Under the pieces are notes generated by a model, which was not told the DNA's origin, made no database searches, and saw nothing but the letters and a program-made list of their open reading frames with translations. Positions 32,893-42,495 of a DNA stretch of 60,647 nucleotides are shown in pieces. The position numbers were made by a program, and so were the translations under genes. The DNA comes from an uncultured bacterium (GTDB lineage: Bacteria; Verrucomicrobiota; Kiritimatiellia; RFP12; CAIWXQ01), in assembly GCA_903916675.1 (NCBI GenBank), contig CAIWXQ010000043.1:1-60647 (forward strand), in the 5' to 3' direction. Each line of letters begins with the position of its first letter. Position 1 is the first letter of the stretch.

Positions 32893-34697
32893 TCGAAGCG
32901 GAAATAAGCGCGACCGCAATGCCGCGCTCGTGGACCCGCGCCCACAGCTTGCTGTTGGGTGGCGTGCTGTTGTCCTATGTTTTCATCTCCTGCCAGGCGC
33001 TCCATGCACCGCTGTGCATGCTCGACGACGCGGCCGAGTTCGCCTTTGTCCGCGCGCATCCGTCGCTGTCTGTTCTGTGGTCGAACGATTGCTTTTTCTT
33101 CTTCCGGCCGGTGAAGAACCTCTGCTTTCTGGCCTTCCACGCGCTGCAGCCGTTCGGCATCGAATCCTGCCGGCTGCTGGCCATCGGGATCGGCCTGGTA
33201 GCCGCACTGGCGGTGCACACGTTCTTCCGGCGGATTTTCTCCGGCCGTCCATCCGCCTGCCTGCTGGCCACGGCCTGCTGGCTGCTGGCCCCGACGCAGG
33301 TTTCCTGCACGGTTTGGTTGAGCTGCGTGAACATTCAGGCCATGGCCGGGGTGTCCGCGATAAGTTTGTGGCTGTTCATGGGCGCCGGCACGCGGGAGGG
33401 GCGGGCGAGGGTCTGGCTCTTGACCGGTGCGTCGTTGACGTGCCTGCTGGCCATGCTGTCGTACGAGGGTGCCATCTGCCTGCCGGCGCTAGTGGTGCTG
33501 GTGGACTTCTTCCTGCGGCCGGAGCGGCTGCGTCAGCCCCGTGGTTGGCGGGTGTATGCTGTGGCGGTGCTGACCGCGGTCGTGTATTTGGCACTGCGGG
33601 TTGCGCGTGCGCAGGCGCCGCAGCAGATCTTCTGTCAGCACTTCGGCGTCTTGCCCGACTGGCAGGTGGCTGTGGCCGCGCCCTGGTTTTTCCTGCAGCA
33701 CCTGTCGATCTGGCTCTGGCCGTTCGGCCACCAGGCGATTCTGGGCGGCTACGTGGCGGGGCAGGTGTCTCCTGCTCTGCTGGCCTGCGCCTGGCTGTGC
33801 GTGGCGCTTCTGGTGGTCGCGGGCCTGCTGTTGCGCCGTCGCCTGACGCTGGTGGGGATGGGGCTGTTGTGGTGTCTCCTGGCGTTCCTGCCGATGAGCA
33901 ACATCCTGGCATTTCGCAACGGCCCGTACGGCGACTATTACCTGGCGCTGGCCGGTATGGGTCTGGCGCTGGCATTCGGCGGACTGGTTGTCCGGCTGCA
34001 GCCGTGCGGCGGCGGCGCGCGACTGGCCGGACTGGCGCTGCTGGCCGCGATTCTCTGGCGCGCTGCAGCCGCCGGGGAGACGGTCGTCTGGTCGCGGGCG
34101 TGGAATGAACCCGCGGAGCTGCTGCAGCGCACGGTGCGGACCTTCCCGCGGGCGTTCAGCGCCATGAACGAATATGCCCGGCTTTGCTATCGGGCGGGGG
34201 AGTTCGGAGAATGCCAGGCGTGGGCTGATCGTGCGCTGGCCATCGCGCCGCGCAACCGCGATTCGCACGAACTGCGCGCGCTGGCAGCCGAACAGCGCGG
34301 CGACAGCGGTGCGGCTCTGCGGGAGGTCGAGCAATTCCTGCAGTGCGGCGGCGCGAACGAGTCGTGGGGCTGGTGGTTTAAGGGGTATCTGCTCGACGAG
34401 CGCCTGGGCGATACGAACGGGGCGATCCACTGCTACGATCGCGCGGTGGCCAACCGCGCGGGCTGGACGCCGGACGCGCTTCAGGCGCAGACCGCGCTGG
34501 GATACTTTGCCGCACAGCGCGGCGATTGCCACAAGGCTGTCCGCCTCTGGGAGCAGGTCCTGCAGGCCGATCCCGCGCAGCAGGCTGCGCGGCAAAATCT
34601 GGTGCGGGCGTATCTGGAACTCGGCGAAACCAACCACGCACGGGAGTGCATGCAATGGAATCAAAGGGCGAATGGATCTACGGCCGCCGGCCGGTGA
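32889..34697 (+). CDS. Polytopic membrane protein with C-terminal TPRs
   Basis: A 602-aa protein. Residues about 20-400 contain 9-11 membrane helices, with a first-loop CMLDDAAEFAFVRAHP motif and RPVKNLCFLAFHALQPFG. This arrangement resembles uncharacterised membrane glycosyltransferase-like (GT-C or PMT-related) proteins. Residues about 425-600 form several tetratricopeptide-type helix pairs, for example AMNEYARLCYRAGEFGECQAWADRAL and AIHCYDRAVANRAGW. It starts inside the rsmE stop (ATGA) and overlaps rlmB by 43 bp. A similar membrane architecture without TPRs is at 56107-58260. Role unknown; glycan transfer in the envelope is only a guess. Confidence 0.7.
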   Translation: MIEAEISATAMPRSWTRAHSLLLGGVLLSYVFISCQALHAPLCMLDDAAEFAFVRAHPSLSVLWSNDCFFFFRPVKNLCFLAFHALQPFGIESCRLLAIGIGLVAALAVHTFFRRIFSGRPSACLLATACWLLAPTQVSCTVWLSCVNIQAMAGVSAISLWLFMGAGTREGRARVWLLTGASLTCLLAMLSYEGAICLPALVVLVDFFLRPERLRQPRGWRVYAVAVLTAVVYLALRVARAQAPQQIFCQHFGVLPDWQVAVAAPWFFLQHLSIWLWPFGHQAILGGYVAGQVSPALLACAWLCVALLVVAGLLLRRRLTLVGMGLLWCLLAFLPMSNILAFRNGPYGDYYLALAGMGLALAFGGLVVRLQPCGGGARLAGLALLAAILWRAAAAGETVVWSRAWNEPAELLQRTVRTFPRAFSAMNEYARLCYRAGEFGECQAWADRALAIAPRNRDSHELRALAAEQRGDSGAALREVEQFLQCGGANESWGWWFKGYLLDERLGDTNGAIHCYDRAVANRAGWTPDALQAQTALGYFAAQRGDCHKAVRLWEQVLQADPAQQAARQNLVRAYLELGETNHARECMQWNQRANGSTAAGR

Positions 34698-35419
34698 TGG
34701 AATTGCTGCGCGCCGGTCGCCGGCATCTCTACGAGGCGCTGCTGCCCAGCGGTGGCCGGGACACCCCCGAGGTGGCGGAGCTGCGCGCCAAGCTGGTGTC
34801 CGCCGGCGTGCCAGTGCGCCCTGGCCAGCGGCAGGAGCTCGACGCGCTGGCTGCGGGCGGCAACCACCAGGGGCTGGCGTTGCGTGTGGGCGGCTACCCG
34901 TATGTCAGTCTGGAGCAGGTGGTGCACGACGTGCGCGAGCAGCCGCTGGCGCTGGCGCTGCTGCTGGACCACATTGAGGATCCGCAGAACGTCGGCTCGC
35001 TGCTGCGCAGCGCCGAGGCTGCGGGCGTCACGGGCGTGCTGCTGCCCGAGGATCGTGCGGTCGGGATTACGCCGGCGGTGGTGCGGGCGTCTGCCGGCGC
35101 CTCCGAGCATCTGCGTATCGCGCGGATGGTCAACCTGGTCCGCGCCATGAAGGCGCTGCAGGATGCCGGCGCCTGGCTGGCGGGGCTCGATCTGGGTGAC
35201 GACGCGCGGCGCTATACGGAGATCGACTTCCGTGGCCGCATGGGGATCGTGGTCGGCGCCGAGGGCGAGGGGATCGGCCGGCTGGTGCGGGAAACCTGCG
35301 ACTTTATCGCGCAGATCCCCATGCAGGGCCGGGTGGCGTCTCTTAACGCCGGTGCGGCTGGCGCGATCGTCTTGTTCGAGGCCGTGCGCCAGCGCGCGGT
35401 GCCGGGCAGGGCAACGTAA
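34655..35419 (+). CDS. TrmH/RlmB family RNA 2'-O-methyltransferase
   Basis: A SPOUT 2'-O-ribose methyltransferase of 254 aa, most like RlmB (23S rRNA Gm2251). The N-terminal substrate-binding domain starts EWIYGRRPVMELLRAGRRHLYEALL. The catalytic domain has motif 1 LLLDHIEDPQNVGSLLRSAEAAG, motif 2 IVVGAEGEGIGRLV and motif 3 IPMQGRVASLNAGAAGAIVLFE. The start at 34655 has GGGAG 8 nt upstream and lies within the preceding gene, so it is translationally linked to it. Confidence 0.9.
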   Translation: MESKGEWIYGRRPVMELLRAGRRHLYEALLPSGGRDTPEVAELRAKLVSAGVPVRPGQRQELDALAAGGNHQGLALRVGGYPYVSLEQVVHDVREQPLALALLLDHIEDPQNVGSLLRSAEAAGVTGVLLPEDRAVGITPAVVRASAGASEHLRIARMVNLVRAMKALQDAGAWLAGLDLGDDARRYTEIDFRGRMGIVVGAEGEGIGRLVRETCDFIAQIPMQGRVASLNAGAAGAIVLFEAVRQRAVPGRAT

Positions 35420-35454
35420 GAAATCGTGTAGCCGCAGATGAAGCCCTCATAAAG

Positions 35455-35570
35455 CAGCGGACGGGCAGGCGAAGAGGTCGAAGGCAATTTGCCGCGCGTA
35501 GCGCGCAAGCTTTCCCTTCGTGAACTTCCGGATTTGCTTCCGCTCCTTCGTGTCCGCTTTTCCGATCAGA
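35455..35570. repeat. CTTCGTGTCC-type intergenic repeat
   Basis: In the gap between convergent genes, CGCGCGTAGCGCGCAAGC and CCCTTCGTGAACTTCCGG precede CTCCTTCGTGTCCGC (35543-35557), which is identical to 15086-15100. Confidence 0.6.
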
Positions 35571-35587
35571 CGGACTGGTTTGCCAAA

Positions 35588-37459
35588 TCATCCCCGCAGT
35601 CGGCGGAGCTGTTCGAGCAGCGGCAGGAGCGCCTGCCAGCGGTTGCCGGGGGTGATGAGGTAGACGCCGTCGAGTTCGCCAGCGAGGGTGTCGAGCAGGC
35701 TGGCGACGTGGTCGAGCGCGGCGCGCTGCTGGTCCGCGGGGTCCGGCAGCGAGGCTAGGCGCGCGAGCAGCTCTTCCGGCAGGCGGATTCCGGGGACCTC
35801 ATGGTGCAGATAGGCGGCGAGCTTGTGGGTTACCGGTGGCAGGAAGCCGAGGAAGACGCGCAACCCCGGGAGGCGGGTCTGTTCAAGCACACGGCGAGCC
35901 TGTTCCACGGTGAATATAGGCTGCGTCATGACGAACATGGCGCCTTCGGCCTGCTTGCGGCGCAGGCGTGCGGTCTCAGCCGCGAGGTTGGGCGCGGCGG
36001 AGTTGAATGCCACGCCGATGGAGAAATCGGTCGTGCCGCGCAAATCGCGTCCGGCTGCGGAACGGCCGCGGTTCAGGCCAGCCACCAGCCGCACCAGGCC
36101 GGCGGAGGTGAGTTCGTAGACGGAAACCACGCGCGAATGGCCGCCGCGCTGGGCAGGGTCGCCGGTGACAGCGAGGACGGATTGAATTCCAGCGGCGTGC
36201 GCTGCGAGCAGCGTGGACTGCAGGCCGAGCGAATTGCGGTCGCGGCAGGTGACGTGGCAGACCACCTGGCCGCCGGTTTCGCGGCGGATCTGCGCGCCGA
36301 GGAAGAAATTATCCATGCGCACCGATGCCAGCGGGTTTTCGGCGAGGCTGATGGCATTGGCGCCGGCACGCAGCAGCGCTCGTGCGCCGGCCAGTACAGG
36401 TTGCCATTCGAGGTGCGGGGGAGGGTCGAGCTCGGCGATCGCCGGCAGGCGACCGTGCAGGCTGGCGAGAAACCCGCCTGGCATGGTTGACGCGGGTTGC
36501 GGATGGAGAACAACGGCCGGCGCGGCAATGGAGATAGGGCCCGGCGTGGCTACGACACGCGTTGGCGGCACGCGCCGCAGCGCAGCCAGCGCATGATGGA
36601 TGGCGCGGATCGTCTCGGGTGTGGTGCCGCAGCAGCCTCCAATGAGTCGCACACCGCGGCCAGCCCATTCTGCGGCCTGCGCGGCGATGTAGGCGGGCGT
36701 GGAGAGGTAGACCGTGCGGCCGCCGATGCGCTCGGGGAAGCCGGCGTTGGGGTAGAGGCTGACAAAAGCACGGTCGCCGGCGCCGGCCAGAAGGCCGTCG
36801 AGCGCCTGCCGGATGGCGGGTAGGCCGCTGCCGCAATTGGCGCCGACCACGGCGGCGCCGGCATCGACCAGACGCTGTGCTGCCTCCTGTGCGGCGATAC
36901 CCGAGGCGGTGTGTCCCTCGGCAAAGACCAGTTGTGCAATGATCGGCAGACGGCCCCTGGTTGCAGCGCGCACTTCTTCCAGGGCCAGCAGGATGGCGGC
37001 GAGGTCGTCGAACGTCTCGAGCAGCAGGGCGTGCACGCCGTTCTCGCAGAGCACCTGCGCCTGTTCGCGGTAGGCGGCGCGCACAAGGGCCTCGTCCCAG
37101 GCTTCGTCGTGCGGCGCGAGCGCCACAGGGCCGATCGAGCCGGCGATCCAGGCGTGGCCGTTGGCGGCCGCGAGCGCGAGACGGGCTGCTGCGGCGTTGA
37201 TTTCTGCGGCCTTCCCGGCGTACCCCTGCGCGGCCAGCGACACGGCATTGGCGCCGAAGGTGTCGGTTTCGATCAGTTCGGCGCCAGCCTCGAGAAAGGC
37301 GGCGTGGACGCGGCGGACGGCATCCGGATCGCGCAGCACGAGCGCTTCCGCGCCCTGGCGGATGTCGTGGCCCAGCTCGTGCAGATAAGTTCCCATGGCC
37401 CCGTCGCCGACGACGGGGCCTCTGGCGAGGCGTTGCAGCAATGGTTCCAAAGGTGGCAT
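35588..37459 (-). CDS. Homocysteine S-methyltransferase/MTHFR fusion
   Basis: A bifunctional enzyme of 623 aa. Residues 1-300 are a homocysteine S-methyltransferase domain: GDGAMGTYLHELG at the N-terminus and the zinc-binding cysteines in VVGANCGSG and GGCCGTTPETIRAIH. Residues about 325-615 are a 5,10-methylenetetrahydrofolate reductase domain: AIAELDPPPHLEWQ, NAISLAENPLASVRMD, LAVTGDPAQRGGHS, and MFVMTQPIFTVEQARRVLE. The same fusion occurs in Bacillus YitJ. It links reduction of methylene-THF to methylation of homocysteine for methionine synthesis, probably without B12. It is a single gene convergent with the rlmB-type gene, with no visible SAM riboswitch upstream. Confidence 0.93.
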   Translation of the reverse strand: MPPLEPLLQRLARGPVVGDGAMGTYLHELGHDIRQGAEALVLRDPDAVRRVHAAFLEAGAELIETDTFGANAVSLAAQGYAGKAAEINAAAARLALAAANGHAWIAGSIGPVALAPHDEAWDEALVRAAYREQAQVLCENGVHALLLETFDDLAAILLALEEVRAATRGRLPIIAQLVFAEGHTASGIAAQEAAQRLVDAGAAVVGANCGSGLPAIRQALDGLLAGAGDRAFVSLYPNAGFPERIGGRTVYLSTPAYIAAQAAEWAGRGVRLIGGCCGTTPETIRAIHHALAALRRVPPTRVVATPGPISIAAPAVVLHPQPASTMPGGFLASLHGRLPAIAELDPPPHLEWQPVLAGARALLRAGANAISLAENPLASVRMDNFFLGAQIRRETGGQVVCHVTCRDRNSLGLQSTLLAAHAAGIQSVLAVTGDPAQRGGHSRVVSVYELTSAGLVRLVAGLNRGRSAAGRDLRGTTDFSIGVAFNSAAPNLAAETARLRRKQAEGAMFVMTQPIFTVEQARRVLEQTRLPGLRVFLGFLPPVTHKLAAYLHHEVPGIRLPEELLARLASLPDPADQQRAALDHVASLLDTLAGELDGVYLITPGNRWQALLPLLEQLRRLRG

Positions 37460-37530
37460 GCGGCAGGCTCCGAGTCGATTACCAGCCTATTGGAACAGAA
37501 CCGGGGCGAATGGGCAAGCCGGGTAGGGTG

Positions 37531-37590
37531 CAAGACACGAAGTCGCGCAGGACACGAAGCGGACAAAGGAGAGGGGCAAAGCACGAGGGT
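37531..37590. repeat. GACACGAAG-type intergenic repeat
   Basis: CAAGACACGAAGTCGC, then AGGACACGAAGCGGACAAAGGAGAGGGGC, reverse-complement members of the CTTCGTGTCC family, in the gap between the histidine kinase gene and the methyltransferase/MTHFR gene. Confidence 0.55.
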
Positions 37591-37609
37591 CGTTCACGGG
37601 CATGGGGCT

Positions 37610-40600
37610 TCAAGCCTGGAGGCACTCGCGGATCTTCCGGTCGAGGCTTTCGCGCGTGAACGGCTTGGGGAGAAAATGCACGCCGGATTCGAGCGCGCCG
37701 CGCTGGGTCAGCACGTCGGCGGTGAAGCCGGAGATAAAAAGGTACCGGGTGTTGGGGCGGGTTCCCGCCAGCCGATAAGCCAGGTCGCGGCCGTTCATGC
37801 CCGGCATGATGACGTCGGTCAGCAGGAGCTGGATCTCGCCTGGATGTTCCGCGGCGAGGCGCAGGGCGCTTTCGGGACCGTCTGCCACGAGGACCGAGTA
37901 GCCAAGGCTGGAGAGGAACATCTGTGTGATGTCGCGGACGGATTCGTCGTCCTCTGCCAGCAGGATGGTCGTGCGGCGGTTGTCAGGAACCTGTGTGCTG
38001 GTACGGCTGGCAATGGCTGGCGGCTGCGCGACTGCTGCGGCGGCGCATTGCGGCCAGTAAATCTGGAAGGTCGTCCCGTGCGCCGGGGTGCTGGCGACGT
38101 CGATGAATCCGCCGTTCTGCTTCACGATGCCGAAGACCGTGGCCATGCCCAGACCGGCGCCGACGATGCCCTTGCTGTGGGCGGCAAAGAACGGCTCGAA
38201 GATATGCGCCAGCGTTTCCGGGGCCATTTCCACGCCGGTGTCACGGAACGTGAGCCGAACATATTCGCCGGGCAGCGTGCCGGGGTGGCTGGCACAGAAG
38301 CCGTCGTCCATGGTGGCATTGGCGGTTTTGATAAAAATTGTGCCAATGCCCCGGGTGGCGTCGCGGGCCCGGATTGCCAGGTTGGTCAGCACCTGGTCGA
38401 GCTGAGCCGGGTCCAGCTTGATGGCCGCGAGTCCGGCGCCTGGCTGCCAGTCGATGGTGATCTCCTCACCGACCAGCGGGCGCAGGAGAGCGAGCGTGGC
38501 GGTGACGGCTTCGTTGAGGTTTACGACTTGCGGTGCGATCACTTGCTTGCGGGCAAAAGCGAGAAGCTGGCTGGTCAGGTTCGCCGAGCGTTTGGCGCTG
38601 GCGGTGATGCTGTCGAGCCACTCGGCAATGGGGTGGTTGTCATCGATTTGCTCCCGGCAGAGCTGGGCGTACCCGAGGATGCCGGTGAGGAGATTGTTGA
38701 AATCGTGCGCCACGCCGCCGGCGAGGCGGCCCACAGACTCCATCTTCTGGACCTGCGCGAGCTGGGCCTGCAGCTTCTCCTTCTCCTCCTCGGCCCGCTT
38801 GCGCGCATCGATATTCTCGACCAGCACCAGCATGTGCAGGGGGTGCCCATTCTCGTCGTGGATGACGGTGACAGTTGCGGCGCCCCAGAAGAATTCGCCC
38901 GTTTTCGTCAGGTAGCGCTTCTCGACCTTGTATTGCGCAAGCGTTCCCTCCCAGAGCTGCCGGGCGGCGGCCAGGTCGCTTTCACGGTATTCCGGGTGGG
39001 TGATGTCTTGGAACGAGAGGCGGAGCAGTTCTGTCTCCGAATAACCGAGCATGCGGCACAGGGTGGGGTTGGTCGCAAGAAAGCGACCGCCGGGCATGGT
39101 TTGCAGGGAGACGCCCACCGGGGTTTCCGCGAAGATCTTGTGAAAGCGCATCTCGCTCTCCCGCAGCGCCGACTCCTCCCGCTGGCGGAGCAGGACGATG
39201 CCAATGCTGGCACCCAGGCCTTCGAAGAAGCGAATGGTCTCTGCCGTGAACAGGCCGCTCCGGCGGTCGTTCAACTGCAGCAGGCCGATGATCTCTGCTC
39301 CCGAGCGCAGGGGGATCATTGCGACCGATTCATAGCCGACGTCGCGGCAGCGGTTGCGCAGGCCAGTCAGCCCGGGCGTGCCGCGCGCCGCCGCCAGGAA
39401 GTCCGCCGTGTTGTTGCTCCAGAAACTCCCGCCTTCGGTAAAGAAGGGGAGCTGCGGATTGGTGCGGCAGCACAGTACGCTGCCGCACATGCACTGCAGG
39501 ACGGGCTTGCCATGCTCGTCGCGGAGAATCTCGCCGGTTGCGGCATGGGCGCACAGGCGGGCCTCGGCCAGCACGAATTCCGGCGCGAAGCCAACGGTTT
39601 ACCGATAAGGGAAGTCATCGCCGTCGCGCAGGCGGATGCCGACAGCGTCAACGCTCATCGCGGACCGGATTAACTGCAGGATGTCGCGGATCATGTGCGC
39701 GGCGTCCTCGGGGCTGTTCAGGCGGTCCAGAATAGCCCGTGCGAGTCGCTCGCGGTCCTCTGTCAGCTTGCGGGACGTGACGTCCCAGAACATGCCGAAG
39801 ATGCCCGTGGTGTTGCCCTGCTCATCACGCACCGGCATCTTGATGGTATAGGTCCAGATCTGGCGGCCCTTGGCCTCGGAAAAGTCTGTTAGCTCCAGGG
39901 TCTCGCCGGTCTCCAGCATGCGCCGATCCTCGGACCGAAATTTGTCAGCTGTTTTTTGGGAGAAGAGTGTCGTGTCTTCCTGTCCCAGAATCTGCTCGAC
40001 CGGCTTTCCCAGCTGGCGGGCGAAGCTCTCGTTTACCAGCGTGTAGCGCAAGTCCCGGTCCTTGATGAAGACGTTTTGCGGGATGTGCTGCACGAGCGTC
40101 CGGAAGCGGGCCTCACTCTCGCGCAGCGATTTCTCCATCTGCCGACGGTACGTGATGTCGCGGATAAACCCGAACACGCCGACGACCTGCCCTTGAATAT
40201 TGCGGTGGGGGGTGTAGATGGCGGAGATCCAGCTCTCACGGCCGGTTTTGTGCACGCGGTTGTAGGAGATGTCGGGCGAGTGGACTGTCTCGCCGGCGAG
40301 GGCGCGCGCCAGCAGCTTGTCGACTCCCTGCTCAACCAGGTGAGGAAACAGCGCGAGCGCCTTCTGACCGAGAACCCGGGATGCAGGCACGCCCGTCAGC
40401 GCTTCCATAAAGGGGTTCCAGGCGCAATAGCGCAGGTCCCGGTCGTACAGGACGATTCCTTCGGCAGCGCTGGAAAGAATCTCTTGTTTGAGATTAAGCG
40501 CGCTCTCCAGCCGATCCGACAGGCTGGCAGGCTTTTGGCAGGTCAGCGTGCGGCGCCGTCTGAATATAAGCCTTTGTAATCTGGCAAACATATACAGGAA

Positions 40601-40621
40601 ACTCTTGCGGTATAAGCGCAC
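37610..40621 (-). pseudogene. Hybrid histidine kinase with in-frame stop
   Basis: A sensor kinase reading frame interrupted by one TAA (39599-39601). The upstream part (40621-39599, 340 codons) has two PAS domains (EILSSAAEGIVLYDRDLRYCAWN; LVQHIPQNVFIKDRDLRYTLVN) and the start of a GAF domain. The frame resumes in phase after the stop and gives the rest of the GAF, a PAS (ETPVGVSLQTMPGGRFLATNP), HisKA with GGVAHDFNNLLTGILG (His290 counted from the ATG at 39574), HATPase and a C-terminal receiver (LLTDVIMPGMNG, Asp587). The stop interrupts DFPYR-stop-TVGFAPEFV, where related GAF domains read PYYETxGF, so one residue is replaced and none is missing. The ATPase N-box reads NLAIRARDA (Arg402 for the Mg-binding Asn) and the G1 box DTGVEM (Glu449 for Gly). 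It is probably a decaying gene. Translation from ATG 39574 could still give a 654-aa product. Confidence 0.8.
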
Positions 40622-40779
40622 GTTCTTCCACTATACAACCACGACAAAAGTGAAGAATGAAATATAGCCAAAGGACAATGTAAAAGCCAGTACACAACTG
40701 ACACCGGAAGGATTTCAGGATTCAGTATCGATTGCCGTGCCGGCGGCGACATTGTAGGGTGTTAAACAACCTGACGGGT

Positions 40780-40815
40780 TTTGATCCCGACACCGATGCC
40801 GGGATAGCGATAACA
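40780..40815. repeat. ATCCCGACACCGAT-type repeat
   Basis: GATCCCGACACCGATGCCGGGATAGCGAT in the 216-bp gap between the divergent kinase and cupin genes. It contains an ATCCCG...CGGGAT inverted pair and belongs to the same degenerate family as 28157-28235. Confidence 0.45.
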
Positions 40816-40837
40816 CAGGTTAGCAAGGAAGCCAGTC

Positions 40838-41185
40838 ATGCCCAAACCGCGCAACGAGACCGATCCCCGCTTGATCGCCACGCCGCTGACAGCGGCCAAT
40901 CTGGTCGCCTACCAGGAAGGCGCAATCGTCAGCCGCACGATCCTCGACAAGGAGGAGGGGACAATCACGATCTTCGCATTCGACAAGGGGCAACGGTTGA
41001 GCACGCACTCCGCTCCGTTCGATGCCCTGGTGCAGATGCTGGACGGCACGGCCGTGATCGCCATTGAGAACGCGGAGTTTCAGGTCAGCGCCGGCCAGTG
41101 GATCGTCATGCCCGCCAACAAGCCACACGCCGTGCGTGCGGATGCGCCGTTCAAGATGGCGCTCGTGATGATCCGGGCGAGGTAG
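40838..41185 (+). CDS. Single-domain cupin protein
   Basis: A 115-aa small beta-barrel protein. The cupin motifs are visible: motif 1 around LSTHSAPFDALVQMLDGTAVI (two of the usual metal ligands, with a His and later residues) and motif 2 around SAGQWIVMPANKPHAV, with the conserved P-x4-H. Small cupins of this type bind a metal and often act as isomerases, dioxygenases or ligand sensors; the substrate is unknown. Its upstream region is shared with the divergent kinase gene. An ABC-2 permease gene follows after 44 bp. Confidence 0.8.
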   Translation: MPKPRNETDPRLIATPLTAANLVAYQEGAIVSRTILDKEEGTITIFAFDKGQRLSTHSAPFDALVQMLDGTAVIAIENAEFQVSAGQWIVMPANKPHAVRADAPFKMALVMIRAR

Positions 41186-41229
41186 GCGCATCTTCGGGCT
41201 GCGCAGAATCGGGCCTCCTGATTTTCTTC

Positions 41230-42414
41230 ATGCCGGCAACCAATCCAGCCGATGCACAGACCGGCGCCTGGCACGCGGCGGCGCGGCGCGTGCGCTGCCT
41301 GATCGCCAAGGAGTTGGCCCAGTTGCGGCGCGATCCGCGGCTGTTCGGGTTGCTGCTGATCGCGCCGATCTTGGAGCTGACGATTCTCGGGTTTGTGGTT
41401 ACCAACGACATCCGCGACATCGACCTCGCGGTGCGTGATAACGATCACACGCCGCAAAGCCGCGAGTTCGTGCGCGCGCTGGCTGCCTCTGGCTATTTTC
41501 TTGTGCAGCCGCTGGCAGGCGCAGCCGGCCGCGATGACGCCACGCTGGTTTCCGGCCGTGCGGGGCTTGTGGTGACGATCCCGGCTGGCTTCGGCCGCCG
41601 CCTTGCGCAGGGATCGTCGGCGGAAGTGCAGGCGCTGGTGGATGGTGCGGACAGCAATTTTGCTGTCTACGGCGTTTCCTACCTGCAAAAGGCGGCGCGA
41701 CTCTTCTCGGAACGGCTGGTGCGTGCTGCGGCCACGGAACGGATCGAGCGGGCCGGCGTGCACCTGCCAACGGTCCGGGCGGCCACGCGCGTCTGGTACA
41801 ACCCGGAACTCAAGTCCCGCTTCTACATGGTTCCGGCGCTGATGGCTCAACTGCTGATGATCACCACCATGCTGGTGGCCAGCATGGCGCTGGTGAAGGA
41901 GCGCGAGGAGGGGACGCTGGAGCAGGTGCTGGTTACTCCGCTGCGGCCGCTGGAGCTGATCCTCGGGAAACTGCTGCCGTTCGTGGTGGTCGGCGCCGTG
42001 GAAGTGGCGGTGGCTGTTCCGCTCATGATCGTGGTCTTCGACCTGCCGTTCCGCGGCGACGCAGGGTTCCTTTTCGCTGTCTCAGGACTCTACCTGCTGA
42101 CCACGCTGGGGCTCGGCCTGCTGGTCTCCACGCTGGTCCGGACCCAGCAGCAGGCCATGCTGGTGGCAGTCTTTTTTGTGATGATGCCGTTCATGATGCT
42201 CTCGGGGTTCGCGTTCCCGATCGAGAACATGCCGCGCGCGATCCAATGGGTGACAGCCGCGATCCCGTTGAAGTACTACCTGATCTTGGTGCGCGGTATC
42301 TTCCTGAAGGGCACCGGCTTCGCCACGCTCTGGCGCGAGACGCTGATCCTCGCCGGTTTTGGCGTGTTGATTCTGGGGCTGGCTGTGGCGCGGTTCCGCA
42401 AGCGGCTCGACTGA
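41230..42414 (+). CDS. ABC-2 type transporter permease
   Basis: A 394-aa membrane subunit of the ABC-2 exporter class (YhhJ/YbhR-like). One N-terminal helix (LFGLLLIAPILELTILGFVV) follows a basic cytoplasmic start (LIAKELAQLRRDPR). A periplasmic domain of about 150 residues follows (GLVVTIPAGFGRRLAQG and onward), then five C-terminal helices with the family segment ALVKEREEGTLEQVLVTPLRPLELILGKLLPFVVVG. Such permeases normally work with an ATPase and often an HlyD-type protein. Neither is encoded next to this gene, so it is incomplete in its context. Start at 41230; no strong ribosome-binding site. Substrate unknown. Confidence 0.88.
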   Translation: MPATNPADAQTGAWHAAARRVRCLIAKELAQLRRDPRLFGLLLIAPILELTILGFVVTNDIRDIDLAVRDNDHTPQSREFVRALAASGYFLVQPLAGAAGRDDATLVSGRAGLVVTIPAGFGRRLAQGSSAEVQALVDGADSNFAVYGVSYLQKAARLFSERLVRAAATERIERAGVHLPTVRAATRVWYNPELKSRFYMVPALMAQLLMITTMLVASMALVKEREEGTLEQVLVTPLRPLELILGKLLPFVVVGAVEVAVAVPLMIVVFDLPFRGDAGFLFAVSGLYLLTTLGLGLLVSTLVRTQQQAMLVAVFFVMMPFMMLSGFAFPIENMPRAIQWVTAAIPLKYYLILVRGIFLKGTGFATLWRETLILAGFGVLILGLAVARFRKRLD

Positions 42415-42459
42415 GGAACCGGCGCGCGGCCTCTCGCGCTGCAATTGCTAACCTGCTCG

Positions 42460-42488
42460 TTGACACCTCCACGCCGTGGAAGTATGTT
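42460..42488 (+). promoter_or_regulatory. Promoter with palindrome in the spacer
   Basis: TTGACA (42460-42465), a 17-bp spacer and TATGTT (42483-42488). The spacer contains the perfect palindrome TCCACG-C-CGTGGA (42468-42480), a likely repressor site. The predicted transcription start is at or next to the ATG at 42496, so the first gene of the metal-uptake cluster may be leaderless. Confidence 0.6.
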
Positions 42489-42495
42489 TGTCGCC

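Noticed and set aside
35588..37459. B12-dependent MetH
   Set aside because: The homocysteine-binding domain is fused to MTHFR; the cobalamin-binding and reactivation domains of MetH are absent.
36911..39673. 920-codon open frame on the plus strand
   Set aside because: It runs antisense to the methyltransferase/MTHFR and kinase genes, with no ribosome-binding site and low-complexity sequence.
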